Part shown: positions 52,614-63,015 of the stretch, piece by piece
Position numbering within the stretch: position 1 is the stretch's first letter
Layout of the letters: each line of letters opens with the position of its first letter
Origin: Eutreptiella sp. 'Long Island Sound 2002'
Lineage: Eukaryota > Euglenozoa > Euglenophyceae > Eutreptiales > Eutreptiaceae
Assembly: GCA_964036045.1 (NCBI GenBank)
Contig: OZ038402.1
Coordinates: 1,705,380 to 1,769,379, forward strand
Reading direction: 5' to 3'
DNA length: 64,000 bases
Position numbers and translations under genes: made by a program
The notes under the pieces: generated by a model
What the model saw: the letters and a program-made list of their open reading frames with translations, nothing else
Told to the model about the DNA's origin: nothing
The model's database searches: none

Positions 52614-53029
52614 GACGGAGGGGCGCCAGTGGCGCCTATGGAGCACGGGGCAACAACGGGGGAGGAGCATACCAGAAACACGCGTGGCTCCCAAGCCACG
52701 GTCGGTGGCGAAGTCAACGGGCACGCCACCGGGCATTTGAGCCTTGAAGGTCTGCACTAAGTGCACACCGCAGCAGCAACCGCTGGGGCCGGCGGGGGGG
52801 GGGGAGACTTGGTGGTTTCCGCGGCCGGTACACAGCGTGTTGGACAGTGACAAACAATAGGGGAGGAGCATACCTGACGCCGCGCAGGTCCCGACCGACG
52901 GGCATCGGACTGGACAGGCACCTGCCACAATGACCAGAATACACGCATTTCCTGGATCAGATCCCTTCGTGCTATTGCCACAGTATCGTCAGGAACCCCC
53001 CTACCCCTCGGGACACCCCCCCCCCCCTC
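52614..53029 (+). other. LINE 3' flank and start of the 2A element
   Basis: A segment ggggaggagcatacc...cgacgggc is partly repeated (52668-52720 and 52860-52905). An ATG at 52931 opens a frame (MTRIHAFPGSDPFVLLPQYR) that could join ORF1 of the next element if the C run at 53017-53027 were one base different. Confidence 0.45.
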
Positions 53030-54148
53030 ATGGGAGAGGAACTGCCTTGCGACCCACCATCTAGGCAGGCACCCCCCAACAATCGACGACACCCCCCCGC
53101 CCTCATTGGGTTGTTGCGGGACCGTACGGTCGACGGTGATATCGAAAAGAACCCGGGGCCTGAAGATGCGCAGACCACAGGGAACGACATCCCCCCCCAG
53201 CACAGAGAGATGGTCTCCCGGCTGGCTAGCGAGATCCAAACGGCCTCCAACCCCCACTACCCCGCTAAACTATACAAATACGCGACACAGGCACTCACGG
53301 AGGCACTGCAAAAAAAGCGGCGCGCATCCACCCCTCCCTTAGGACATAACACACCCGCTCCATGTGCAGAACCGTCTACCACACATGGCACAATGGAGGT
53401 GCCATCACCAGAGGCACCCCCGGTGCAAGGGGTACATGACCCAGGCACACCACGACCCGCCCCCTTGGAAACTTCCGAGTTGACTGTGAAAACACAAAAA
53501 CACCACTCACCGGTAGGATTAAACATGACCACAGCCATCAATGTAGTTTGCCCCCGATGCAACATGGCCGACTTTGTGTACTTCCGCTGCACCACATGCA
53601 AGTATTTTGCCATACACCAACCGGATACCCCACACTTGGTACCACGGCGACTCTACAACGTGATGTCCCCAGACCCCTTATACCCACGACAAGAATCCTG
53701 GCAAGAGGCCATACCGGCCACCACCTCGCAAACCTACCACACGCCAGTACCACACGAGACGCGCCCCCGACCGACCGTGGAGGACACCCCGGACGGATGG
53801 TTACGTGACGTCACAAGTGACGGGGATGTCGAACCTAACCCGGGTCCCAGCCCATCAACACCCTCAGCGAAACGCACGCGATACAACCAAGACACGCCAC
53901 ATATGTACCAAACACCTAGGATGCTACGCAAACGCACCGCGGACAACACTCCCCCCGGACAAAAACGGAGGCGCGCAGACCACGTACCCATGGCGAACCA
54001 GGAGCATCAATCGTCAACACTGGTATATAACCACCACAAACGAAAGGCGGACGGGGAACCTACCCACCAACCACTACCCAAAAGGCACCAGAGCACGACC
54101 CACTGGGACGAGCAACACCCCCCGGGAACCAAGGAAACCTACGCATGA
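53030..54148 (+). CDS. 2A-LINE ORF1: two 2A-like motifs and a zinc ribbon
   Basis: ATG 53030 to TGA 54146-54148, 372 residues. Residues 35-44 read DGDIEKNPGP and residues 264-273 DGDVEPNPGP, both matching the D(V/I)ExNPGP consensus at which ribosomes can skip a peptide bond before the last Pro. Between them lies a Cys pair module CPRCNMADFVYFRCTTC (53549-53599), typical of a zinc ribbon. If both motifs work, the ORF gives three polypeptides: a 43-residue leader, a zinc-ribbon protein of about 229 residues and a basic C-terminal piece (KRRRADHVP, HHKRKADGE). The next ORF's ATG overlaps the stop. Confidence 0.85.
   Translation: MGEELPCDPPSRQAPPNNRRHPPALIGLLRDRTVDGDIEKNPGPEDAQTTGNDIPPQHREMVSRLASEIQTASNPHYPAKLYKYATQALTEALQKKRRASTPPLGHNTPAPCAEPSTTHGTMEVPSPEAPPVQGVHDPGTPRPAPLETSELTVKTQKHHSPVGLNMTTAINVVCPRCNMADFVYFRCTTCKYFAIHQPDTPHLVPRRLYNVMSPDPLYPRQESWQEAIPATTSQTYHTPVPHETRPRPTVEDTPDGWLRDVTSDGDVEPNPGPSPSTPSAKRTRYNQDTPHMYQTPRMLRKRTADNTPPGQKRRRADHVPMANQEHQSSTLVYNHHKRKADGEPTHQPLPKRHQSTTHWDEQHPPGTKETYA
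53132..53161 (+). other. 2A-like motif 1 (DGDIEKNPGP)
   Basis: Codons 53132-53161, preceded by LIGLLRDRTV; a full match to the 2A consensus including the terminal NPGP. Confidence 0.85.
53819..53848 (+). other. 2A-like motif 2 (DGDVEPNPGP)
   Basis: Preceded by WLRDVTS; a full match. Shares the WxxDxTx lead with motifs 3 and 4. Confidence 0.85.
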
Positions 54149-54417
54149 AACGGACATATGAAGACACCACTGAACAAGTCATGGGTGACTCACCACGCAG
54201 GAAGATCCGCCGAACACAACGCCTGCGCAATCGCCCCTACCCGAGACCCACGAGCTGGGTCCACGACCCGACTCAAGACGGAGACACAGAGCCCAACCCC
54301 GGACCAACCACACCCGCAGTGGAGCGCACAGCCCAGACCACACCGCCGGGGGACATGGGGACTGAGGTGCACAACGCTCTGCCACCGCTCTTGCTGGCGG
54401 CACCACCACCCCACTAG
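54145..54417 (+). CDS. 2A-LINE ORF2: short basic protein with a 2A-like motif
   Basis: The ATG overlaps the ORF1 stop (ATGA at 54145-54148), suggesting termination-reinitiation. 90 residues, beginning MKRTYEDTTEQV and Arg-rich (RRKIRRTQRLRNRPYPRP). Residues 45-54 are DGDTEPNPGP, where Thr replaces the usual Val/Ile. TAG 54415-54417 ends it; the same frame then continues straight into the RING finger of ORF3, so readthrough (or a CAG-to-TAG mutation) would make one larger protein. Confidence 0.7.
   Translation: MKRTYEDTTEQVMGDSPRRKIRRTQRLRNRPYPRPTSWVHDPTQDGDTEPNPGPTTPAVERTAQTTPPGDMGTEVHNALPPLLLAAPPPH
54277..54306 (+). other. 2A-like motif 3 (DGDTEPNPGP)
   Basis: Preceded by SWVHDPTQ. Thr in place of Val/Ile may weaken skipping; the NPGP core is intact. 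Confidence 0.75.
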
Positions 54418-57400
54418 CCCAATGACGACGTGCACAAACACTCATGGAACACGGATGACGGTGGACGGGCCCTAGAGGAGTGCCCCGTATGCTTGGACAG
54501 CCCCGCGGATACACACCTGAGCTGCGACCCCAGGCACAGACTGTGCCAGGACTGCGCCAACGACCCACGACTGCTAAGATGCCCACTTTGCCGCGGCACT
54601 CTGCAACCGAAGATACCCCCCCCACCCCCGGATGACCCAACATATGCGTATTTCCACATACAGATCTACAACAACAGACTCCTCACATACACGGATCACT
54701 GCGCAACTCCCAACCCGCCAGTGCATTTGGCATACAACGTGTGGAGGAGGCTTCCTAGCACAACAGGCCAACTGTGGGAGGTGCACCTCAGGACTGACCT
54801 CCCATACTACCACATCGCAAGACACAGACTGCATGCCCTCACGGGCACGAGGGAGGGCTTCCAAATGGCCGTATCCATACGAGACTGGCTCTTCCTGGTC
54901 CAACCCTTGCAACACGACCTGCTCCTGGAGTATGACACCTCCGACTGTGTGCCACCCGACCACCCATCGGACGTGCGCCATGACAGGAACACATCCGTAA
55001 CCCCAGACGTGGCCTACCCACAACACACCCAATGGGTGCCGGACGCCACGCAGGATGGTGATGTGGAACCAAACCCAGGCCCGGATACCAACGCCCCGCC
55101 CCACGGCATGGTGCGCACCCTGGCAGAAAATTACGAAAGACACACGTCCGGACTGCACACTGGTGTGCAAGACCAAGGGGAAGAAATGGAAACCCCGGAC
55201 ATCCTGGAGTCAACCTCAAAACCCCCACCAGAGGATACCACTGAGCGGGAACCCCCCCAGAATGGTGAACCTAGCACACCACCTGACCAACACACCGAAG
55301 GGCTAAGTTACGCCCCCCCTCCACCCCAAGAGGATACACAGGCATACACATTCCACGAAGACGGCAACAACCCACTGGACAAGCTACCCATACACACACC
55401 TACGGAATACCAGCTCATAGAAGAACTCGTAAAGCTCAACACAGGCGCGTCACAACAACCAATGACTGCAGCAGAGCAAGACACATTGAAAGCATCAGTT
55501 GTGTACGACGCACCAACCAGACTAAAAACATACTTAACAAAGCACCCAAACCGTGCAGTGACCACAGAGCACATCAGGAGGCAAACACAGGAAGGGGTAT
55601 GGTATGACAGGAACACCTACCAACTCCCTCTGTTTGCGCAACACAAACTGCGCGACGTCATGACGGTGAGGCATGAGGCAGACTCTGACGGTATACACAC
55701 GGTATCCGAGATGGCCAAAGCACACCAATACACAATACACACGGAAGCCGACCATCAAGGGAACCCAGACATCCGGAACAAGACATACTTACTACTGCCA
55801 CAGGTTACCGGGACCCGCCGCAACCATGAACGACGCATGCAGCGCGCCGCCATACAAACGGAATGGGGCGGAAGCGAAGACGAACGGGTTGACCAAGTCC
55901 TACGGGCACTCGGCGACCCGGGGGCCAAGGAACTGATCCTGGCTTACGAGGCGGACCGCCAAGACATTACAGCACTACAAACCTACCGCATGGACTGCCT
56001 CCACCGCGCCCCCCTGCGCAAACTGGCCCGCTATGTAAGGGGCGTATACCAATTCGACAAATTCCCCGTGCGCAAGTGGTCCCCGGAACACGAAACTATG
56101 GTCGACCACCTACAACCCAAACCCATCATGGTCCTCCACCGGGACAACACCATAAAGATGGGACACGAGCCCACGCACAAAACATACGCACTCACGAAGG
56201 GCACACCCATACAAGTGGGACTGAAAGACCGCACAGACACACTACAACCAGAACCGGCCAAGATTACAATCGTAGTGGAGTGCCCACCAGAAACGGGCAT
56301 TAGGACGCGAGACGCATTTATGAAATGGATCAACGGCCACCAGTCTGACGTCGCATCCACCATAGCAAGCAAAGACCCCCACAACACTTTTCGGTGGAAG
56401 TGCGCATCCGAACACACCGCGGGGCAAAGTGGGTCGCACGCCTGGAGACTACACCTGCCCATGCAATTGCTGCCTCGCTTGACACAAGCACTGCAAACCA
56501 TAAAACAAGAGGAGGAAAACGCCGGCAACCCTGGATCCTACTGGCTCACCGAAACGGACTATGAGAGCCTGTATATACTGAGACAACAATACACGGAACA
56601 CAAAGAAGACAGAATAACGTCCGTACAGGAGATACTGGACGACCTGGACAGGGAACAGCTCGAGCTAGGAAGGAGCATTGCATCCTTCCTCAAGGGGTTC
56701 CGACCAGTGGACTCATACCGTCTACTGGTACAATTCCACCCAGACGCAGACCGACGCTTGATTGCCCAACTACTAAAGGGCATGAAAAGCTACGAACTGG
56801 TCCACGTGATGACCAACGTCATCCTCAACCGCAACAACTGGACACAGTCCACGAGCCGCTCTAGGGACATCAAGCGACCGCCAAAATCGACTAGGCACGA
56901 CACCACGACGGTGTTCGTAGGGTGGACACAGGGCGCAGGAGACGCCACGGCGAAAGTCGTGGCATCATTCTTTGGATGCTGGACCAGCTGGAAGCCGGAA
57001 CCCAACATGTGGAGCGACGCGGGCTGCACCTACGCCTCCCTCCAATACCAGCACGCCACGGCAGTGGCCCTCAGTGCCGGACAATACATCGGAGTGGCAC
57101 CCGGTGAATACGTCCACATCACGCTGGGAGATGACAACACGGACACACAGGCGGCAGAGCGCATCGACCAGATGCTCGCAAACAAAATGCCGCAGGAAAC
57201 GGGCGACGACGCGGCCTTCACGAGACGAATGAAGGCAGGGAAACAATTGGGCTCAGACATGATGACTGAACGCGTCATCAAGGAAATCAACAGGGAAAAG
57301 CAGCTGTTCGCAGAGCCGGAACCCATCAACGTGGCAGACTGGCACGCGGCCATCCTGAACGAACTCGGCCATGCCACTAACGACGACACCCCATCAGACA

Positions 57401-57705
57401 CCCACCCAAATTTGGCCACCATGGACACGGATGAAACCCCCGTCCAGCAACCAGACAACCCGGCAAAATTAACCACAACACACGCACGGCAGTCACACCC
57501 AGCGCAGAAAACCAAGGCCCACAACAAGACACCACAGAAAACGCCCACAAAAACAACGCCACCACCAAAAAAGAAGAAGGCAGCACCTGCATCGCCGCAA
57601 TCCACACAACAAGCAGACAGTACGGCTGCCTTCACCGTGGACAGCAGACACAAGGGGAAAGGAAAGGGGCCGCCAAAAAACCCGTCGGGCAAAGGGAAAA
57701 AGTGA
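54418..57705 (+). CDS. 2A-LINE ORF3: RING finger, 2A-like motif, long gag/ORF1-like region
   Basis: Open from the TAG at 54415 to TGA 57703-57705, about 1095 codons; the first near-cognate start is GTG 54430 and no ATG precedes the RING. The C3HC4 RING finger has perfect spacing (Cys codons from 54481 to 54591: C-x2-C-x10-C-x3-H-x2-C-x2-C-x8-C-x2-C), the fold of many E3 ubiquitin ligases. A 2A-like motif follows at 55054-55083, so RING and remainder could be separated. The remaining 870 residues show no named domain but hold helical, charged segments and a Lys/Pro tail (PPPKKKKAAPA, KGKGKGPPKN) suited to RNA binding. I infer an ORF1/gag role for that part. There are no frameshifts or internal stops. 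Confidence 0.82.
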   Translation, partial: PNDDVHKHSWNTDDGGRALEECPVCLDSPADTHLSCDPRHRLCQDCANDPRLLRCPLCRGTLQPKIPPPPPDDPTYAYFHIQIYNNRLLTYTDHCATPNPPVHLAYNVWRRLPSTTGQLWEVHLRTDLPYYHIARHRLHALTGTREGFQMAVSIRDWLFLVQPLQHDLLLEYDTSDCVPPDHPSDVRHDRNTSVTPDVAYPQHTQWVPDATQDGDVEPNPGPDTNAPPHGMVRTLAENYERHTSGLHTGVQDQGEEMETPDILESTSKPPPEDTTEREPPQNGEPSTPPDQHTEGLSYAPPPPQEDTQAYTFHEDGNNPLDKLPIHTPTEYQLIEELVKLNTGASQQPMTAAEQDTLKASVVYDAPTRLKTYLTKHPNRAVTTEHIRRQTQEGVWYDRNTYQLPLFAQHKLRDVMTVRHEADSDGIHTVSEMAKAHQYTIHTEADHQGNPDIRNKTYLLLPQVTGTRRNHERRMQRAAIQTEWGGSEDERVDQVLRALGDPGAKELILAYEADRQDITALQTYRMDCLHRAPLRKLARYVRGVYQFDKFPVRKWSPEHETMVDHLQPKPIMVLHRDNTIKMGHEPTHKTYALTKGTPIQVGLKDRTDTLQPEPAKITIVVECPPETGIRTRDAFMKWINGHQSDVASTIASKDPHNTFRWKCASEHTAGQSGSHAWRLHLPMQLLPRLTQALQTIKQEEENAGNPGSYWLTETDYESLYILRQQYTEHKEDRITSVQEILDDLDREQLELGRSIASFLKGFRPVDSYRLLVQFHPDADRRLIAQLLKGMKSYELVHVMTNVILNRNNWTQSTSRSRDIKRPPKSTRHDTTTVFVGWTQGAGDATAKVVASFFGCWTSWKPEPNMWSDAGCTYASLQYQHATAVALSAGQYIGVAPGEYVHITLGDDNTDTQAAERIDQMLANKMPQETGDDAAFTRRMKAGKQLGSDMMTERVIKEINREKQLFAEPEPINVADWHAAILNELGHATNDDTPSDTHPNLATMDTDETPVQQPDNPAKLTTTHARQSHPAQKTKAHNKTPQKTPTKTTPPPKKKKAAPASPQSTQQADSTAAFTVDSRHKGKGKGPPKNPSGKGKK
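55054..55083 (+). other. 2A-like motif 4 (DGDVEPNPGP)
   Basis: Preceded by QWVPDATQ; full consensus. Lies about 155 residues after the RING finger. Confidence 0.85.
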
Positions 57706-57719
57706 GGTGCCTGTTCCTT

Positions 57720-60700
57720 ATGCCCTGCATCGCCATAATGGCCCTCCTCCTACTCCTGGCCCCCACGCATATAGAGGGGCCGGTATATTTACTCCCCGTG
57801 AACCGGAGAGTCCGCAGACGATATACCCCGCCGTTACGGCACCGGCATGGTTACGCACGGGGCCCCAACCCCCATAGTTACCGTATATGGCAGCCAGGCC
57901 CACTCCTCCTCTATATCGTCTGTTTTTTCCACACCCCGACCGCCCCAATCACGGCAGCGCCATGCCGCTACCATGCACCTGTCTCGATCACCACGGTAAC
58001 CAGCCCATATAACACGCGGTATAACACCAACTGGGTCCTCCAATGCGGAGATGTGCACCCCAACCCCGGGCACCGTAGGATATATCAGCTCCGGCGGGGA
58101 TGCCGGGATGTGCGGGGACCCCCCATACCGTTGCTTGACATTGAGGAGTATGCTCAACACCTGGTGGTCAACACCAATCGACGGTATGACAGTCTAGACG
58201 ACGCAACCACCGCGAAGGACCACGACATGAAACTGGCCTCCTGGAACATACAAGGAGCGCAGGGATCCGTCCGCCTACAACGATGGGCCAATACCCTCCA
58301 CCTAATCAGCCAGTGCCGTATCGACCTATGCGGCATCCAGGAGTATCACCCAGGTTTCCCTAAACCAGAGGCAGCCACAACATCACTCAACAACGACTAC
58401 AAGTGCTACGCTGCGCCTGGGACCGAACCACGGATAGCTTTCATTGTCCGCAACGCTGTGGTCCCCCACATACTCGAAACGTTATACTCGCCCAACGGTC
58501 TGGCAGGGGCCATCAGGATACAGCTCCCAAACAGCCCCCGCCGCACCATTGCGTGTGTGTACTCCAAATTCAACCAACAGGACAAACAAGAGGTAGACCT
58601 ATTTCTACAGTCCCTCAGACCATACGACATCATTATGGGGGACTACAACGATGACATTTGGTCACCCAACCCGACACGCCCGTCGCAGGAAGACCTGAAT
58701 AGCGGAGTGTTCCTGGACCCTTTGCACGCTAGCAGCCAACCCCCGGACCCCCGGCCATACTAAACCCGCATCCCTAGGCATGGACGCCCACGTCGACTAG
58801 ACGCCATCTTGATTAGGCAACAAATACTGAACATACCCTGGACCTACTATGACACCATACAAATGCCCATATCGGATCATGCTTTGGTCCTGCTTGGGGT
58901 CCGATGGAGGATAGGGGTCCCCGACCCACCACGCGGAAAACCACAGCCCACAGTCGCGAAGTGGTATACAAAATAATTTCAACGGTTTACTAACACCGTA
59001 TCCACACTACCCATAACAATCAACGACCCACCCTTACACACGGCATGACGGATCCTGTCAGCTATAGCGCACGCGGCGCGGCCACGACGACCCACGCGCG
59101 CAAAGACAGCAACCACCGCAAGCTGGTCGGAAACCACGGACCCCAAAACACGGTTACGAGAGTACGGGGAAATACAAGAACAACACATACGGAGACAAAT
59201 CGGCAAACTGCGCCGAGCAGCAGTGCACAAATCGGGCTATTTTTATAAAATGGTCAAGAGATGGCGCACTGGACTCATAGCCCAGGACACACCGCAGCCC
59301 CCAATAGGAGGAACACAGTACGTACTCAACCACTTTGCGGGCGACCCAACATACGACGAAGACGCGTGCCGGCAACTCATACGGAAACATGTACGGCACC
59401 GCACGTGGAACACAGCAACCCCCACATACGAGGAGTACTTGCGGTGCCTTCGGGCCCCAAAGAACAAATCTGCCGGACCTGACGGTGTCCCCCCACACCT
59501 GCTCCGGCACCTACCGGACCACGTGCAGCGGCAACTATACCAGGCAATCGTTGCAGTCTGGAACGGACAGCACATCCCAGTGGCATGGCTGCAGTCCAGG
59601 GTAGTGCTCATCTATAAAAAGAAGGATCCCCAGGACCCACGAAACTACCGGCCAATCTACGTATCCACGGCCATATATAGTATACTCACACGTCTCCTCC
59701 TGATGCGTATATTGGGAGCCTTGACCCCGGGACTATTGGACATACAACACGGCGCCACACAGGGCCGAAACACCACAACGTTAGCCACGAAACTATTAAA
59801 CGACCTGCACGTTGAGGACGGGTACGTGGCCCTACTTGATGTGGCCAAAGCTTTTCCATCAGTCCCCCGACCCATGCTGACTGGGATCGTCAAGGAGGCA
59901 GGGGCACCAGAAAACATCATACGGATGTTGGGGGAAATATACCAGCATACACCGGCCGTACTGACCCTACACGGAAAGGATCTACCCATACGACCCACCA
60001 GGGGTATGAAGCAGGGGTGCCCCCTCTCCCCAACACTATTTCTCCTATACTACGACATACTATTACGTGAAACCATGGAACGATGCCCGGGAGCCCGACT
60101 GTACGTGTTCGTTGACGACATAGCTGTGCGTGCGCCCACGAAGGAGGCATTGCTGCACACCCTGGATACCCTCCACGACGTGGCCCACACAATGGGGTTA
60201 CGCTTCAACAAGGACAAAACTGAAGTGTGCCACTGGGCTAAGGACTACGACCTAACGCCCATCACGTGGCGGCATCAGCTCATCCCCGTGCGGCCACCTA
60301 TAATGACTTACCTGGGGCATGTGCTTGCCCACCCCACACAAGAAGACACAGCATGGGACATGGTCACTACACAGCTACACCACGACGTAGCGGCGTACAG
60401 GACCCTGCCGCTCAACGCCTACGAAAAGGTGGCTATCATCAACGCCGTCCTTATCCCCCGTTGGACGTACAGGGGACTGTTCCTCGGAAATAGGACACGA
60501 ATGGCGCAATGGGACGACATACTGCTGCAGTTCATCAGGGATACACCCGGGGTAGAACAACAAATGAACAAACACCGGCTGACTACCAACCTCAGCCACG
60601 GGGGACTTGGCCTACGCCAGCTGTGGTGGTCCTACATCACCCGGTGGGTCACAATTGGCCAACAGGAACTGCAGCGCACCGGCCCAACACAACAACTCAC

Positions 60701-62858
60701 CGCAACCCAATATAAATACATAGACGCCGTCCGAGCCCTAGGGGGCACGGTGGGTCAGCGTATATCCCAACCCCGACAACACCGACCCTTGTCCGCGGGA
60801 CTCTACGACTCGGAGAGCTCAGAGGAGGACCAGGAGTCGCATGCAGGGAAGACACGGCCAGCTACCAACCGCTTAGACTACAGCTGGATGAACCCTCCAG
60901 AGGAGCCAACCCCTGAGGAAACCCATGAGGTATGTCAGGCACTCCCCCGCCAGCAAAAACTCCACGGAATCACCATACACTACACAGGAGAACCCACCAC
61001 CACCCGGTGGTACACAGACGGGTCGAAACGACACGGACGAGCGGGAGGGGGCATCTACAACGGAACATACCGTGCGGCATTCCGGGTGCACGGGCCACAA
61101 CAGGTTTATCGGGCCGAAACGATCGCTTGCGCCTTAGCTTCAGAGCTGGCCTAGCCAGGAGACGACATTATACTAGACAACCAGAGTGTGGTAAAGGCCA
61201 CACCTATAAAACGCAAAGGAGTGGTCAAGGACCAGAACTACCGCGACATAGGGTACCTCAACTCCACCACGAAACGACTGGCGATCCGATGGACACCAGG
61301 GCACCGCAATCTAGAGCAAGCCACCACGTATAAAGACTACCAGGACATACAGGGGAACAACCACTCTGACGTCCTCGCCAATATGGGCGACAACTTGCCC
61401 ATGGATTCCCAACAACCACAACCCCATGATATTGTCATCACAGGACAGATCATGCCCACGCCTGCCAAGGCATGGATCATGCAAGTGCGTAGACAAAAAC
61501 AAACACCAGACGTACACTGGGCGAGTTGGCTCCCCATGAAGCACTACAGACGGAACGCGTGGACACCCTGGCTGTGGGGGCAAGTGCGTTGGTGGGGAAT
61601 GGGCGCCCCCTGGGAACGGACACCCCGCCTCTGCTCCCAGTGTGGCCAACAACACGGAGCATCGGTGCAGTCAAAACTGGCTTACTGTCCTGCCTGGAGC
61701 GACTTCTGGGACCTGTGGCGCAAGAGCTGGACTGATTGGGCCCCATACACGCACCAATGGCTGCAAGCGGCCGACAACCAAGAACTATGGCTCTGTGTCA
61801 GGCTGCTCATACCACTATCCCTCGTCGACGCCATACCCACTGCGGAACGACACAAACTGCGAACGGAGGTGGGCCTGTTCCAGTTTCGCATGATACAGTC
61901 CGTCCAAACACTAAGACGAAAGTACGCCGACCCAACACCACAACAACCACCGTCGCCCCTGTGGCTCACCAAATACATGGCACAGGCACTTCCGCCGCGA
62001 GAAACGCCCCGAAACCTACGGAACCAAGTCGGGGCGCCCACGTGGTGCGGCGCGAAACGCAAACGTAAGGCCGAGGTCGCAACGGCTGACCCAATCGATC
62101 CCAGCCAATGGTTACAAGATGCACGCAACGCGGGCGATAGTGAGGCAGTGGCATGGTTCGTCGCACGAGCCACTAACACAGGGGCAGACGACCACATAAA
62201 GAAACGACAGCGCCTCAACGTTGACACACAGCGGTGGGAACAGTACAAGACGACCACAGACAGGCTGGCAAATGAACACGCTCAGCAAGCACGGGACATA
62301 TACCACAAAGCACACATGGAGGCGATGGCGAGACAACACCTGCACACCCTACACATGGGCTACACCAACGCACTGACGGCAAAAGGAGACTATCACAGGC
62401 TTGTCATAAAACTAGTCGACCAACAGAGACAAACACAACGACTGCACGACACACATGCACACCTATACCAAATACGTAGGCAATGGTACGAACAAGCGAA
62501 GGACGACACAAGGATGTGGTACGCTGACGCAAAACTGCTACTGATGGTCAACGACCGATACTGGAGGCTGAGCGCAGGCACTGACAAGCTACTTGACCTG
62601 CACCATCAACAAGCGACCTACATGTGGCAGGAGCAGACACACCTGACTGCCATGGCACAGTACTACCAAGACGCCTGCAAACACAAGACAACACAATACT
62701 GGCAAACAACCCGACCAGCCCGACAGACAGTATGCCTGATACGGAAGCGGCCGTGGGAGCACTGGGACCCCACCTTGTGGGAAGTCCCGTTGCAACCGCT
62801 ACCGAAACGCCACAAAACGCCTTGGGACCCAAATGAGTGGGAAGTACCACTGACATGA
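57720..62858 (+). pseudogene. 2A-LINE ORF4: APE endonuclease - RT - RNase H - tail (four in-frame stops)
   Basis: One frame throughout, with no indel, interrupted by TAA 58761-58763, TAA 58973-58975, TGA 59046-59048 and TAG 61152-61154. The N-terminus after ATG 57720 is hydrophobic (MPCIAIMALLLLLAP), like a signal or membrane segment. A degenerate 2A (GDVHPNPGH) at 58044-58073 precedes the APE endonuclease (KLASWNIQGAQG, GIQEYHPG, MGDYNDDI, later RRLDAIL and MPISDHALVL). The RT has NKSAGPDGVPPH, YRPIYVST, LLDVAKAFPSV, GMKQGCPLSPT and an active site FVDD at 60108-60119 rather than YADD. The RNase H has RWYTDGSK, YRAETIACAL, ILDNQSV and HSDVLANMGD. A Cys/His cluster (CSQCGQQHG) and a long helical tail follow. 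All four stops are compatible with single C-to-T changes. Confidence 0.88.
58044..58073 (+). other. 2A-like motif 5, degenerate (GDVHPNPGH)
   Basis: Aligned with the others (NWVLQ lead), but Glu is replaced by His and the final Pro by His; the last Pro is needed for skipping in characterised 2As, so this one is probably inactive. Confidence 0.7.
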
Positions 62859-63013
62859 CTACACCAACCTCAATGGGAAACCATGGGGGCACAGTCACGA
62901 GCTGCAGCCCGTATGCATACCCTGGCTTCGCCGAAATCTGTATCTTACTTCGAACTTGGTCCACTGTGCCCCCTGGCACTTATGAACTGGCCTTTTTGAT
63001 CAAAAAAAAAAAA
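62859..63013 (+). other. 2A-LINE 3' UTR and poly(A) tract
   Basis: About 140 bp after the ORF4 stop, then 12 A at 63002-63013. This supports LINE-type target-primed retrotransposition. I found no convincing target-site duplication. Confidence 0.75.
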
Positions 63014-63015
63014 GC

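Larger units (their letters stand above)
53030..63013 (+). mobile_element. 10-kb LINE with five 2A-like motifs, RING finger, APE, RT and RNase H
   Basis: A non-LTR retrotransposon ending in a 12-A tract (63002-63013). Four plus-strand ORFs are tightly linked: ORF1 and ORF2 overlap as ATGA, ORF2 and ORF3 share a frame separated by one TAG, and the end of ORF3 (TGA 57703-57705) touches ORF4. 2A-like motifs occur at 53132, 53819, 54277, 55054 and 58044. In known LINEs (trypanosomatid L1Tc/ingi, sea-urchin STR elements) one 2A sits near an N-terminus; five in one element is, as far as I know, unusual. ORF4 has four in-frame stops, so this copy is likely dead. The true 5' end is not resolved and may lie near 52931. 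Confidence 0.88.

Noticed and set aside
53132-58073. Integrated picorna-like virus (because of the 2A motifs)
   Set aside because: No capsid, helicase, 3C protease or viral polymerase domains; the same element has APE, LINE-type RT, RNase H and a poly(A) tail.
2032-61154. Alternative genetic code with stop reassignment
   Set aside because: TAA, TAG and TGA all occur as interruptions and also as proper ends of the same ORFs, and intact ORFs (15760-20190, 42842-44944) avoid all three. Mutation or local readthrough explains the data better.
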